The notes: generated by a model from the sequence alone, not told the origin. A DNA stretch of 64,000 nt from Legionella quinlivanii (GCF_900461555.1 NZ_UGOX01000001.1:1315501-1379500), one strand, 5' to 3'; shown: positions 8,426 to 17,543, numbered from the stretch's first letter. Numbers and translations are program-made.

Positions 8426-8659
8426 GTTACTGCAATAAGTTATCTCGTTTTATAAATATTATTCTGCTTGACTTCAAAAAATAAGCTAGTAACATCCCCT
8501 TCTATTGAGCTGCCATCAGGTAAGCCAATATCGGACATATATGGAAATTGGAGTCGTAAATGAAAGCCAACCTGCACGCAGCGGCGCTGCGTTTTTTATT
8601 CTTTGAATAAAACCTTAATCACTCACTGTGTTTAATGATTGATTTAATGGATTATTCAA
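8426..8659. other. Intergenic region with terminator hairpin
   Basis: About 230 bases with no supportable gene. It holds a terminator-like hairpin at 8577-8597 and presumably the promoter of the following secreted-protein gene. Nothing else was recognised. Confidence 0.5.
8577..8597 (+). terminator. Rho-independent terminator-like hairpin
   Basis: CGCAGC-GGC-GCTGCG (8577-8591), a perfect 6-bp stem with a 3-base loop, followed directly by six T (8592-8597). No intact rightward gene ends here, so it may have served the decayed gene at 8209, or it may end an unannotated small transcript starting in 8430-8570. Confidence 0.7.
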
Positions 8660-10303
8660 ATGATGAAAAAAATATTAGTATTTGTTCTTGTTCTAAAAGC
8701 GCATTTTTGTTTTTCCTTTAATGCAAACCCACAGGGCGCTGCGGTACTTGGTTATGTATTCCCGCCTCCCCAAATTGTGTATGCAGGAGAGCCTGTGCGT
8801 TTTCGTATGCGTGCTGATTTTTTTGAATTTGGCAGACATTGCGCTTATTACTGGAAAACGCCGGTAAATGCCATATTAAGCTATGTTTCGGGGGATTGTC
8901 CTTTACTTAATAATTCTATCCCTAATCCCCGCAACCCCTTTTCTGTCTGTTTTTTTGATGTGGTTATCCCGACTACCGTTAATCAGATTATCAAGGGAGA
9001 TATCTCATATAATAACTATTCTTTTAATTCAAACAGGTGTTGCGGTGGAAAGCAGTTTCAAGCTCAGTCCATGCCTTTTGAAATTAAGGTCATCCCACAT
9101 CCATTATCGATTTCAGCATCTGCAGAGCAGATTGCGACGGCTAATGTAGGTTTCAATTATAATTTTTTGAATGTAATTAATTATTACCATGAAAATGTAC
9201 AGTCTGGAGCAAGCCCCGTAATTCACGTTGTGCCTGCTGAGCAGAATGGATTGCGATTTGATCCAGCATTACACAGTTTGATCGGCAAACCTGAGCGTCC
9301 GGGGATTTATCAATTTCAATTCAGTGCCAGCAATTTTTACAGCTATACAGCGCCAGCAATCTTAACGATCAATGTCAGGGAAAACCCTCAGGATAAACCG
9401 GTATTTATTCCAGAGGTTGTCCTCCCCCCTGCGCAAGCGTTACAACTGTATCAATTGAATCTACCTGCTTTACTAACAGCCAATTCCAGTTTTTTATCCA
9501 ACAACCAAATCAGATTCCGGTTTGATTCTCGCTATTCCAATCCAGATTGGTTGCTGTTGGCAGAGGACGGTTTGCGGCTTAAGGGAATTGTTCCTGACAA
9601 TGAGGAAACCTCATGGAATTTCACATTGATAGCCAGCTCTAATGCCGGAGGGGATTCATTGCCTAAATCCTTTATTATTGAACGGGCAATTGATCCTGCA
9701 AAGAAACCTGTTTTGAAACCGATCACCCTCAGCGCTGCAGCCGGCGATTATTTCTCATTTAACATACAAGATGCACTGGCAAGCGCGTCTGAGAATACAG
9801 ACATTAAAGTCTACCTTGATAAAGTGGAACCTGCGGCTCCCTGGATCCATTACAGCTCAGGATCTCAGACAGGACTTGAAGGCGAAATTCCTTTTGATGC
9901 TATGGGGGAAGTATTTCACCTGACCATACGCGCTGCCAACAGGGAAGGAGGCAGTTCAGATGCAATGAGCATTACCCTGACAATATCGCCCAATCCAGTG
10001 TATCAGCCAAGACTGAAGGACTCGGCATTTGTCTTACCTCTTGCTTATGCAGGACAAGCGTATCACTTTGATTTCGTAAAAGAAAAAACGATTTATCCTG
10101 ACTTTCATTCTATTCCCTACGAGATATTTCTTAGCAATAAGTGCTACGGTATATCTAATCCTCCCTGGATTAGAGTAATGGACAATAAGCTTGAGGCAAA
10201 CATTCCTAAAGAATTAGCCGAAGATATTTTCTCTTGTGTACAAGTAAAAAATAAAGCTGGAGGTTTAAGTGAGGTTATTCCGTTAGTGATAAGAGTAGCT
10301 TAA
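8660..10303 (+). CDS. Secreted protein with putative Ig-like (He_PIG/CADG-type) repeats
   Basis: 547 residues beginning with a signal peptide (KKILVFVLVLKAHFCFSF). The first ~150 residues contain several cysteines (HCAY, GDCP, NRCCGG). From about 165 to the end, four units of 80-110 residues can be read by eye, each closing with a W/L-x-G-x-IP turn and an A-N-x-x-GG strand pair: GLRFDPALHSLIGKPERPG, DGLRLKGIVPDN with SSNAGGDS, TGLEGEIPFDA with AANREGGSS, and NKLEANIPKEL with VKNKAGGLS. This is the pattern of putative Ig / dystroglycan-type cadherin-like domains, which commonly mediate adhesion or carbohydrate binding outside the cell. Specific function unknown. Start could be either of two adjacent ATG codons. 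Confidence 0.8.
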   Translation: MMKKILVFVLVLKAHFCFSFNANPQGAAVLGYVFPPPQIVYAGEPVRFRMRADFFEFGRHCAYYWKTPVNAILSYVSGDCPLLNNSIPNPRNPFSVCFFDVVIPTTVNQIIKGDISYNNYSFNSNRCCGGKQFQAQSMPFEIKVIPHPLSISASAEQIATANVGFNYNFLNVINYYHENVQSGASPVIHVVPAEQNGLRFDPALHSLIGKPERPGIYQFQFSASNFYSYTAPAILTINVRENPQDKPVFIPEVVLPPAQALQLYQLNLPALLTANSSFLSNNQIRFRFDSRYSNPDWLLLAEDGLRLKGIVPDNEETSWNFTLIASSNAGGDSLPKSFIIERAIDPAKKPVLKPITLSAAAGDYFSFNIQDALASASENTDIKVYLDKVEPAAPWIHYSSGSQTGLEGEIPFDAMGEVFHLTIRAANREGGSSDAMSITLTISPNPVYQPRLKDSAFVLPLAYAGQAYHFDFVKEKTIYPDFHSIPYEIFLSNKCYGISNPPWIRVMDNKLEANIPKELAEDIFSCVQVKNKAGGLSEVIPLVIRVA

Positions 10304-10329
10304 TGATTATTTGCTCCGCTTAATATCTC

Positions 10330-10600
10330 CTAACCGCTACGTACCGCGCTTTATGCGCGGAATCCAGGCAATGCGTCTGATTGGCAATAGCATTTTAAAA
10401 CTCACTGCCATTTTATGGGTACCCCGCATAAAGCGGGGTACGTAGGCTCTTACGGTGTACGTAGGCTCTTACGGTGTACGTAGGCTTTACGGGGTACGTA
10501 GGCTTTTACGGGGTACGTAGGCTTTTACGGTGTACGTAGGATAATATAGGATGGTTAATTTTTGTGGCCATCTCTCAGGGACAAGCCGCAGGGCGTAGGG
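10330..10600. repeat. Nested palindromic repeat, copy 2, with six-unit tandem arm
   Basis: Left hairpin CCGCGC-TTTAT-GCGCGG (10343-10360 region), then a centre in the opposite orientation to copies 1 and 3 (CAATGCGTCTGATTGGCAAT and TTTTAAAACTCACT), then right hairpin CCCCGC-ATAAA-GCGGGG (10422-10438). The right arm holds six units of 18-19 bases starting GTACGTAGG (about 10438-10540), ending in GGATGGTTAATTTTTGTGGCCATCTCTCAGG and CAAGCCGCAGGGCGTAGG. The outer left arm is missing. It fills the 311-base gap between the secreted protein and the methyltransferase genes. Confidence 0.85.
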
Positions 10601-10614
10601 AGATGATGTAAGCT

Positions 10615-11445
10615 TTATTTCTTTGCCAAAATGACATCAATGATATGAGTATCATGATAGGGAAAGGTGAATATTTTGCTGAACAGGCGCTTTAATCGCT
10701 GGATGAGAAAGTTCTTGGGCAGCATGCGGATAGAGATGCTGTTTAAAAACCAGGTTCCTTCGATACCAAAGGTTGCCAGTTCATCAATGTTATTTAATGT
10801 AATAGGGATGGCGAGGCGTTTGTGTTGTTCAATTTTGAAATGATGCTGATCGAAAACATGTTTCAATTCATCAAGCCCTGAAGCGACTGTAGTGTTTTTT
10901 ACCATTGCTTTATAATAATGTCCCACGACAGTACTAATCAGGCTATCTTCTGCAATGAATTGAGCGAGTTGTTGCTGGGCGATAGGAAATGACTCATAAG
11001 TGGTGGTAATCAGTGAAAAATGGCCATTAGCTCGTGTTAATTGATTTGCTTCATTGAATAAGGTATGAATGGGAATGTAGGCGTTCACGAAATGAGCCAG
11101 AACGAGATCTTGTGAATGCTGCGGCAAAAAACGACTGGCTTCAGTAGCGCTTCCTTCAATAGCCGTCAAGTCCAGGGTTTGACTGGCTTCTTTGAGCATT
11201 TCAGAAGAAATATCAATTCCTGTGAAATCAGCTTCAGGCATATATTGCTTTAGTTGCTTAAGAAAAGCACCGTTTCCGACTCCAAGGTCCAAAACTTTGT
11301 AGTGAGGGCGTTGACCCAAGTGTGCTTTTTTTATCTGCGCAATCGCTTCATGATGACTGAGGCTGAGTGAGCCAAATTTGTCAGCAGTAGCGTAATGACC
11401 TGAAATTTGATTATACATGGCCTTCAAGGACATGTAGATACCCAT
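10615..11445 (-). CDS. Class I SAM-dependent methyltransferase
   Basis: A Rossmann-fold methyltransferase, substrate unknown. Motif I VLDLGVGNGAFLKQL and the acidic end of strand 2 (FTGIDISSEML) bind S-adenosylmethionine. The post-I region SQDLVLAHFVNAYI and the NGHFSLITTTYE strand fit the family. About 276 residues from ATG 11445; ATG 11433 and ATG 11418 are alternatives and a TTG at 11475 is less likely. There is no signal peptide. A short inverted repeat (TCGCCAA 11469-11475 and TTGGCGA 11486-11492) just upstream could be an operator or leader hairpin. It stands alone between copy 2 of the palindromic repeat and pgi. Small-molecule or lipid targets are equally possible. Confidence 0.82.
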   Translation of the reverse strand: MGIYMSLKAMYNQISGHYATADKFGSLSLSHHEAIAQIKKAHLGQRPHYKVLDLGVGNGAFLKQLKQYMPEADFTGIDISSEMLKEASQTLDLTAIEGSATEASRFLPQHSQDLVLAHFVNAYIPIHTLFNEANQLTRANGHFSLITTTYESFPIAQQQLAQFIAEDSLISTVVGHYYKAMVKNTTVASGLDELKHVFDQHHFKIEQHKRLAIPITLNNIDELATFGIEGTWFLNSISIRMLPKNFLIQRLKRLFSKIFTFPYHDTHIIDVILAKK

Positions 11446-11468
11446 TAAATTGACGTTCGGACAGTATA

Positions 11469-11492
11469 TCGCCAAACTTACCCGCTTGGCGA
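11469..11492. repeat. Inverted repeat upstream of methyltransferase gene
   Basis: Perfect 7-base arms TCGCCAA / TTGGCGA with a 10-base spacer, placed 24-47 bases before the preferred methyltransferase start. A regulator-binding role is only a guess. Confidence 0.35.
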
Positions 11493-11597
11493 CAATTCTT
11501 TATTGTTTTTTATCACATTATTCAAATTATCGAGATGTCAGAGCCAGATAATCTGTCAGACATTCTGACATTCTGTTTTCACAAAGGAGAAGTCTAA

Positions 11598-13094
11598 TTA
11601 TAAAATAGAGATCTCTTTTGCCAATTCTTTATTCCTGCTAAACGTCTGTTTGGCACTTTCCACCCCAGGCTGATCAAAGGGATTAATATCCCAAATGACG
11701 CTCTGAGTGTAAATTTTATGTTCGTACAGGGAGATAAGAGCGCCCAAAGTATAAGGACTCACCTCATCTAAAGTAATCAGGTTAAGCGGAATATTGCCGT
11801 TAATCATTTTATTCAGATGCTGGTTATTGGGAATTCCATCACTAAGAATTCGCAGTTTTTCATAGAGAAAATGATTGATGGTTTCTTCGTTATACGATTT
11901 CACTCCTATGCAATCGCCTGCAATCTGATGAGTTCCCTGGCATAGCAGTTGAAAATAGCTATGTTGTGCCTGGTTTCCAAGCCCCCCCCAGACCATAGGG
12001 CCGGTGGCGTAATTTACAAACTCTCCCTTACTATCAGTGGATTTTCCATTGCTTTCCATATCCAGCTGTTGAATATAAGGAACAAAGTGTTCCAGCTGCT
12101 GAGCATAGGTCAGCATCAGAAAATTATGGGTCGCGAGAAAATTATTATTCCACACTCCAATAAGTCCCAGCAAAGCCGGAATATTTTGAGACAATTCACT
12201 TTGCAAATAATGCTGATCCATATGGTGAGCACCCAGAAGAATCTGGGAAAAATTTTCATAGCCAATTGCAATCATAGTTATCAGATTAATCGCGGAGCAC
12301 AGAGAGTATCGTCCGCCAACCCAATCCCATATAGGCAGCACCGTTTTAAACCCCATCCTGCGTGCCGCTTCGCCATTGGCGGTTATCGCTATAAAATGCC
12401 GCTCATTGAGTGCATTTAAGCCAAGCCAGCTTACGGCTTTTTTCGCGTTCTGCAATGTTTCCCGCGTGGTGAATGATTTAGAGGAAATTAAGAACAGAGT
12501 CGTTTCGGGGTCCAGGGATTTAACCGTGTAGTTAAAATCATAAGGGTCAACGCTGGTAACAAAATGGAAATTTAAATCCGGATGGCGCCAGCAATCAAGG
12601 GCAGAAATACAAAGCCGGGGTCCTAAATCTGAACCGCCAATACCAATATTGACGATATCTGTAATCGGTTTTCCCGTATAGCCCAGCCAGTTACCGTTGC
12701 GTATTTTTTCAGCAATTTCATCCATCTGGGCTCTTGCGGCAAATATTTCAGTCATTATATCTTTTCCATTAATGACTAAAGGTTTATTATCCATTTGCCG
12801 AAGTGCGGTGTGTAATGCGGGGCGGTTTTCAGTGAAATTTACGCAGACTCCATTAAAAAGTGCATGAACTTTCTTCGATAATTCACGTTCTTCTGCTAAT
12901 TCAATTAATAAGCCTAGAGTTTCTGGTATAATTTTCTGATTTGTAAAATCGATATCGAGTTTGCATGCTGAATAATTAAAAGAAGCCTTGCTTGTTCTGA
13001 GACTTTGTTTGATGTCAAGAATTGAATGTGATTGTAATTGTGTACTATGTGATTTAAGCGCGTTCCAGCTATCCATTTGAGTTAAGTGCGTCAT
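11598..13094 (-). CDS. pgi: Glucose-6-phosphate isomerase
   Basis: Interconverts glucose-6-phosphate and fructose-6-phosphate in glycolysis and gluconeogenesis. 498 residues from ATG 13094, chosen over ATG 13103 because the resulting N-terminus (MTHLTQMDSWNALKSH) matches the usual Legionella start and has GGAA upstream. Family signatures are present: IVNIGIGGSDLGP (phosphate-binding), ISSKSFTTRETLQNA, GGRYSLCSAI, and the catalytic Glu/His/Lys neighbourhood (MESNGKSTD, GTHQIAGD, and the C-terminal Lys in ESAKQTF). It is monocistronic and divergent from the WecA-type gene. No anomalies seen. Confidence 0.98.
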   Translation of the reverse strand: MTHLTQMDSWNALKSHSTQLQSHSILDIKQSLRTSKASFNYSACKLDIDFTNQKIIPETLGLLIELAEERELSKKVHALFNGVCVNFTENRPALHTALRQMDNKPLVINGKDIMTEIFAARAQMDEIAEKIRNGNWLGYTGKPITDIVNIGIGGSDLGPRLCISALDCWRHPDLNFHFVTSVDPYDFNYTVKSLDPETTLFLISSKSFTTRETLQNAKKAVSWLGLNALNERHFIAITANGEAARRMGFKTVLPIWDWVGGRYSLCSAINLITMIAIGYENFSQILLGAHHMDQHYLQSELSQNIPALLGLIGVWNNNFLATHNFLMLTYAQQLEHFVPYIQQLDMESNGKSTDSKGEFVNYATGPMVWGGLGNQAQHSYFQLLCQGTHQIAGDCIGVKSYNEETINHFLYEKLRILSDGIPNNQHLNKMINGNIPLNLITLDEVSPYTLGALISLYEHKIYTQSVIWDINPFDQPGVESAKQTFSRNKELAKEISIL

Positions 13095-13197
13095 GCTTTC
13101 CATTCCGTCAGAGTGCTTTTTTTTCAGTAGTTTATGGCAAGCGAGTTAATAATTCAACGGCCCAAGCCTGGCTTGTCGCTACATTAGCGGGGTTTTT

Positions 13198-14232
13198 ATG
13201 ATTGTATTCATTATGTGCATGGCATTTTTCGCGTCATTTCTGTTAACGCGCGCCATAAGAAGATATGCTTTGACAGTGCAGCTCCTGGATATTCCAAATG
13301 ATAGAAGCTCGCATAAAAACCCGACTCCAAGAGGCGGGGGCCTGGCTTTTGTACTCATATTTACCAGCCTCATTGCATTCCTCGCTCAGACTAGTCTGAT
13401 TTCGATGCCTTTTGCCGTCGCAACTTCAGGAGCAGGATTATTTGTGGCTTTATTGGGATTTATTGATGATAGAGGGCATTTATCGCCAAAAATACGTTTT
13501 TCAGGTCATTTTCTGGCTAGTGCTTTTGTTTTGTATTGTTTTGGCAATTTTCCTTCAATACAGATTGGCAGCTGGTTAATTTCCTCCGGCTGGATTTTGA
13601 ATGGCATCGGATTATTTTATCTGGCCTGGGTATTAAATCTGTTTAATTTTATGGATGGTATCGATGGTTTAGCTGCTTCAGAAACTATTTTCGCCTGCAT
13701 AGCGGCTGCCTCTTTGTACTGGCTTCTGGGTTATTCACTAGAAATTTTGCCGCTTATCGGGCTTGCAGCCACAGTATCCGGCTTTTTAATTTGGAATTTT
13801 CCGCCGGCCCGTATTTTTATGGGGGATGTAGGAAGCGGGTTTCTTGGAATAGTGGTCGGGGCCTTTAGCATTCATGCCGCATTTTTATCGCCATCACTTT
13901 TCTGGAGCTGGTTAATTTTGCTTGGGGTATTTGTTGTAGACTCAACGACCACACTGATTCAGCGAGCTCTAAGCGGAGAACGCGTCTGGGAAGCCCACTG
14001 TACCCATGCTTATCAACATGCTTCCCGACATTATGGCGGCCATTGCCCTGTGACTTTAGGTGTAACGGTCATTAATATAACCTGGCTGTTACCTTGGGCC
14101 TTCATTTCAGGTTTCAACTGGGTGAGTGGATTTATTTGCTGTCTCATCGCTTATTTGCCGCTTATTTTTCTGGCTTTTTTGTTTAATGCGGGGAAGTCTC
14201 CAAGAATTGGTTCAGCGAAATCAGCTTGTTAA
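13198..14232 (+). CDS. WecA/WbpL-type undecaprenyl-phosphate sugar-1-phosphate transferase
   Basis: Polytopic enzyme of the PNPT superfamily that starts lipid-linked glycan synthesis (O-antigen or similar) on the inner membrane. 344 residues, about ten hydrophobic segments. Signatures: DIPNDRSSHKNPTPRGGGLA near residue 30, FIDDRGHLSPKIR (Mg-binding Asp pair), NLFNFMDGIDGLAA at about 155, ARIFMGDVGSGFLG at about 205, and the cytosolic HAYQHASRHYG loop typical of WbpL/WecA forms. The likely substrate is UDP-N-acetylhexosamine; which sugar cannot be told. Divergent from pgi, with a 100-base shared promoter region. Confidence 0.9.
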   Translation: MIVFIMCMAFFASFLLTRAIRRYALTVQLLDIPNDRSSHKNPTPRGGGLAFVLIFTSLIAFLAQTSLISMPFAVATSGAGLFVALLGFIDDRGHLSPKIRFSGHFLASAFVLYCFGNFPSIQIGSWLISSGWILNGIGLFYLAWVLNLFNFMDGIDGLAASETIFACIAAASLYWLLGYSLEILPLIGLAATVSGFLIWNFPPARIFMGDVGSGFLGIVVGAFSIHAAFLSPSLFWSWLILLGVFVVDSTTTLIQRALSGERVWEAHCTHAYQHASRHYGGHCPVTLGVTVINITWLLPWAFISGFNWVSGFICCLIAYLPLIFLAFLFNAGKSPRIGSAKSAC

Positions 14233-14528
14233 TTACCCGTTTCTTTCTCTGCAAGGATTTTTTTGTTTATTTGTCATATAATTAGAATGAGAAATAGTCT
14301 TTTCTGGAATTGCCCACCCGAATTCCAGAATAATTCTGTTCCTGCAGAGCGGGGGCGGTAATTAATTTATAAAATTTTAGTTTCTTAATATTTCGTTAAG
14401 AATTCTGGTATAAACTTATCCAGACAATATAAGATTGTTTTTTGTACAAACTGTATATTACGAAGCCCACATGGAAGAGTGCTTTCTATGGAACGGGTGG
14501 GAATATACAAATTAGGGAGATTTAAAGC
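14233..14528. other. Intergenic region upstream of csrA
   Basis: 296 bases. It contains an 8-bp inverted repeat (14304-14328) that may end the WecA-type transcript, an AT-rich stretch (14360-14450) likely to hold the csrA promoter, and several GGA triplets (14471-14520) in the csrA leader, which could be CsrA autoregulatory contacts. No gene seen. Confidence 0.45.
14304..14328 (+). terminator. Hairpin after WecA-type gene, possible terminator
   Basis: CTGGAATT (14304-14311) pairs with AATTCCAG (14321-14328) around a 9-base loop. No strong T-run follows, so it may only be an end-protecting hairpin. Confidence 0.35.
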
Positions 14529-14726
14529 ATGTTAATATTAACTCGCCGTATTGGTGAAACTCTAATCATTGGTGATGATGTAAATATCACTGTTCTTGGC
14601 GTGAAAGGTAACCAGGTCAGACTGGGAATCAATGCTCCTAAAGATGTTTCCGTTCATCGTGAAGAAATTTATTTACGCATCCAGCAAGAAAAAGAGTCAA
14701 CCGATAGTAGTGAAGAAGCTGTATAA
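14529..14726 (+). CDS. csrA: Carbon storage regulator CsrA
   Basis: Small RNA-binding dimer that blocks or stabilises mRNAs at GGA motifs; in Legionella it represses transmissive-phase traits until titrated by RsmY/RsmZ RNAs. The 65 residues carry the full family core: [18 protein letters not shown], the [15 protein letters not shown] strands, and the RNA-contacting [15 protein letters not shown] ending. The RNA-binding Leu4/Arg6/Arg7 and Val42-Arg44-type residues are present. The GGGAGA ribosome site is 8-9 bases before ATG and overlaps a GGA, consistent with self-repression. It is monocistronic, with an inverted repeat TCCCGAG/CTCGGGA 30-50 bases after the stop. Confidence 0.97.
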   Translation: MLILTRRIGETLIIGDDVNITVLGVKGNQVRLGINAPKDVSVHREEIYLRIQQEKESTDSSEEAV

Positions 14727-14752
14727 AACCGGATTTCCTCGCAGTCATCCGT

Positions 14753-14778
14753 TCCCGAGTGAATAGAGTAGCTCGGGA
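14753..14778. terminator. Hairpin between csrA and birA
   Basis: TCCCGAG (14753-14759) and CTCGGGA (14772-14778), 7-bp arms between convergent genes. No T-run on either side, so termination is uncertain. Confidence 0.35.
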
Positions 14779-14789
14779 CAAACATCCTC

Positions 14790-15788
14790 TTAAAAACCAC
14801 TCAAGCTCGTATCTCCAGACGATAAATAATGTACCAGGCCCTCATTGTCGCGCAAACACAATTGCCCATAAGGATCAATGCCGCAGGCTTTCCCCGTAAT
14901 CCGTGAATTGAATTGCTGCACAGTGATAGTTTTTCCGCGTAAATAATCGTGTTGATTCCATACGGGCAAAAAGCTGGAAAACCCATTTTTTAAAAAGCGC
15001 TCAATATCCTGATCCAGAATGCTTACAATTTCTGCGATCAATCGGTTTCTGTCCCAATATTGGCCGCCAATTTCCAGCAGGGAGCACCAGGGATTATTTG
15101 ATAAGTCACTCTCGTTTGGGTCTGTATTCACATTAATTCCAATACCGATGATAACCGATGCGCTGCTGTGAGATTCGGCAATCATTTCAATAAGAATACC
15201 GCCGAGTTTTTTACCTTGCCATATTAAATCATTCGGCCATTTTATCTGTATATCATTCTGAACACCGACATTGTGCAGTGCACGAACTACTGCGAGGCTG
15301 ACAGCAAGACTTAGGCCTGATAAGCGGGAAAGCGATTCATACATTTCCCAGCGAACCGATAAATAAATATTTTCTCCGAAAGGGGAGGCCCAGGAGCGTC
15401 CAAAACGTCCGCGCCCATGTGTCTGTTTTTCAGTACAGCAAATAGTCAGATTTTTTTGTATAGGCAGATCTTTTAAAAAACGATTGCTTGAGTCAATTTC
15501 ACTAAATTGATAGACAGTGGTTTCATTTTTTAAATGTCCGGGAAGCTGGCTTAAAATTATTTCTTTATCAAGAGGAATAAAGGGCTTTAGCAAGCGATAT
15601 CCCTGCTTTGGAAGGGATTCAATTGAGAGTCCTAATAGAGTCAACTGATGAATTTGTTTCCAGATGGCAGTTCTTGATACACCAAACTGTTGAGCCAGGT
15701 ATTCGCCGCTCTGGCAGCTTCCATCAGCAAGTAAATGCAGAATTTGCCGCTGTATGGTGGTAAACGTTTTTATATCAGAACTTCTCAT
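14790..15788 (-). CDS. birA: Biotin-protein ligase BirA with N-terminal HTH
   Basis: Activates biotin to biotinyl-AMP and attaches it to the AccB subunit of acetyl-CoA carboxylase. 332 residues in two parts: a winged helix (about 8-65, SGEYLAQQFGVSRTAIWKQI) as in bifunctional BirA repressors, and the ligase domain with the biotinyl-AMP loop GRGRFGRSW (125-133) and KWPNDL (183-188). The C-terminal SH3-like cap follows (GKTITVQQF, GIDPYGQLCL). The HTH implies it can also repress biotin genes, but no operator is seen here. It overlaps the phosphopantetheinyl transferase gene by 14 bases, so the two are co-expressed. Confidence 0.95.
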   Translation of the reverse strand: MRSSDIKTFTTIQRQILHLLADGSCQSGEYLAQQFGVSRTAIWKQIHQLTLLGLSIESLPKQGYRLLKPFIPLDKEIILSQLPGHLKNETTVYQFSEIDSSNRFLKDLPIQKNLTICCTEKQTHGRGRFGRSWASPFGENIYLSVRWEMYESLSRLSGLSLAVSLAVVRALHNVGVQNDIQIKWPNDLIWQGKKLGGILIEMIAESHSSASVIIGIGINVNTDPNESDLSNNPWCSLLEIGGQYWDRNRLIAEIVSILDQDIERFLKNGFSSFLPVWNQHDYLRGKTITVQQFNSRITGKACGIDPYGQLCLRDNEGLVHYLSSGDTSLSGF

Positions 15789-16512
15789 TTAATAGCCATT
15801 CCAGTTTTTCCAATTTCAGCCCGCGCAGTGTTTCAATAGCGGGTTCATAGCAAAGCGCTGCAGCATACCCTGGATGAGGCATGCAGGATCTCATTAGCCA
15901 GTTTTTCTGATGCAGCGAATCGAAAATTTCAGCTTGATCTTTAAATACAGGAACAGAGAAACTCTGAGTGGGGTAATGGAGTCCAAGACCCGAAGCCTTG
16001 ATAAATGCTTCTTTTTTAGCCCATATTTTAAAAAAAGTAAGGACTTGCAGTAACTTAGGTACCCGATTAAATTCCTGAACCTCCTCAGGGGAAAATGCGT
16101 AATTAGCCAGTCCCTTTAATGATCGGGCAGAGAATTGTTCAATATCAATTCCCAACGGGTGTTTGCTGCCTATTCCCAATAATCCGACTTCACCCGAATG
16201 ACTGAGATTAAACTCAATTTCTGTGAAATGTCTGACTGCCGGTTTTCCATAATTTCCTTTTATAAACTCGATTTGGTCCGCAGGAATTCGCAGATAGCGC
16301 GCTAGAATAAGACGCAGCGCTGCGTGGGAGGCAATGAAGCGTCGGCGATGTTTTTCGAACAGAAAGCGCCTTGCTCGTTCAAGCTCCGTGTCGTCTAAAA
16401 GGTGTAAGCTATTTTCCGGATAGCTGGACAGAGGAAATTCCCAGATATCTATTCTGGATTCCTGAAGAGAACAATCCTTTAATGACATCGGTTTAATCTG
16501 GAATTCACTCAT
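15775..16512 (-). CDS. 4'-phosphopantetheinyl transferase (Sfp type)
   Basis: Transfers phosphopantetheine from CoA to a carrier-protein serine. The 245 residues contain the Sfp-superfamily signatures: NYGKPAV near 87-93, FNLSHSGEVGLLGIG, GIDIE (121-125, Mg-binding Asp and Glu) and KIWAKKEAFIKASGLGL (162-178, catalytic Lys and Glu). Its length is that of the double-domain Sfp/AcpT class, not the short AcpS. Target may be the fatty-acid ACP if AcpS is missing elsewhere, or a secondary-metabolite carrier; sequence does not decide. Adjacent to birA and divergent from accA, a set of enzymes that equip fatty-acid synthesis with prosthetic groups. Confidence 0.9.
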   Translation of the reverse strand: MSEFQIKPMSLKDCSLQESRIDIWEFPLSSYPENSLHLLDDTELERARRFLFEKHRRRFIASHAALRLILARYLRIPADQIEFIKGNYGKPAVRHFTEIEFNLSHSGEVGLLGIGSKHPLGIDIEQFSARSLKGLANYAFSPEEVQEFNRVPKLLQVLTFFKIWAKKEAFIKASGLGLHYPTQSFSVPVFKDQAEIFDSLHQKNWLMRSCMPHPGYAAALCYEPAIETLRGLKLEKLEWLLNEKF

Positions 16513-16592
16513 TCAGATGATTCAATGGGTAGCGTCTGGAAGCAGTTAGGGTTATCATAACGCATGCCTTTTAATTCGCCAACGAGTAATTA

Positions 16593-17543
16593 ATGAGTCG
16601 ACAATTTTTGGATTTCGAGCAGCCCATCGAAGAATTGAACCAAAAGATTCAGGCACTGCGCATGGTCGGTGATACTGAAATCAATTTAAGCGAAGAAATC
16701 ACGCGCCTTGAAAGCAAGTGTGAAGAGCTAATGGCGGGTATTTTCTCTAATCTGGAGCCTTGGCAAATCGCTCAACTGGCCAGGCATCCTCTCAGGCCGC
16801 AAACTACGGATTATATCGAACATATATTTACTGACTTTCAGGAACTTCATGGGGATCGTCACTATTCATGCGCCCCCGCAATCATAGGCGGCCTGGCTCG
16901 TTTAAATGGTGAGCCCGTTATGGTATTAGGACATCAGAAAGGAAAGCGAACCAAGGAAAAAGTATACCGTAATTTTGGAATGGCGCGTCCTGAGGAATAT
17001 CGTAAAGCCTTGCGGCTAATGAAAATGGCCGAGAAATTTAATCTGCCTGTTTTCACATTTATTGATACTGCAGGAGCTTATCCGGGTATTGGAGCAGAGG
17101 AGCGCAATCAATCGGAAGCGATTGCCAGAAATCTTTTGGAAATGGCGAAGCTGAAAACCCCCGTTATTTGTACAGTAACGGGTGAAGCGGGTTCGGGTGG
17201 CGCCCTGGCAATTGGAGTGGGCGATCGGGTGCTAATGCTGCAATTTGGTATTTACTCGGTAATTTCACCAGAAGGCTGTGCATCCATCCTGTGGAAAGAT
17301 GCGGCTAAAGCCAGTGAAGCAGCAAGGGCAATGGGAATCACTGCTGAGCGCATTTATGAACTGGGCTTAATTGATCAGGTTATCAAAGAACCACTTGGGG
17401 GAGCTCATCGTAATCTCGAGGCGATGACAGGCCGACTTAAAAGTATTCTGGTTGAAGAGCTTGAACACTTAAAAAAAATCCCTCTTAAAACCCTTCTGGA
17501 GGAACGTTACAACAAATTCATGGCAATGGGAGCCTGTGATTAG
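16593..17543 (+). CDS. accA: Acetyl-CoA carboxylase carboxyltransferase subunit alpha
   Basis: With AccD it transfers carboxyl from carboxybiotin to acetyl-CoA, giving malonyl-CoA. The 316 residues match the usual length. Conserved features are the N-terminal helix [19 protein letters not shown], the [18 protein letters not shown] acetyl-CoA site, [35 protein letters not shown], and [16 protein letters not shown]. Divergent from the phosphopantetheinyl transferase gene with an 80-base spacer, and overlapping tilS by 8 bases. The pairing accA-tilS is common in gamma-proteobacteria. Confidence 0.98.
   Translation: MSRQFLDFEQPIEELNQKIQALRMVGDTEINLSEEITRLESKCEELMAGIFSNLEPWQIAQLARHPLRPQTTDYIEHIFTDFQELHGDRHYSCAPAIIGGLARLNGEPVMVLGHQKGKRTKEKVYRNFGMARPEEYRKALRLMKMAEKFNLPVFTFIDTAGAYPGIGAEERNQSEAIARNLLEMAKLKTPVICTVTGEAGSGGALAIGVGDRVLMLQFGIYSVISPEGCASILWKDAAKASEAARAMGITAERIYELGLIDQVIKEPLGGAHRNLEAMTGRLKSILVEELEHLKKIPLKTLLEERYNKFMAMGACD

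Noticed and set aside
11949-12419. 156-residue rightward frame
   Set aside because: Lies wholly antisense within pgi, with no domain pattern.
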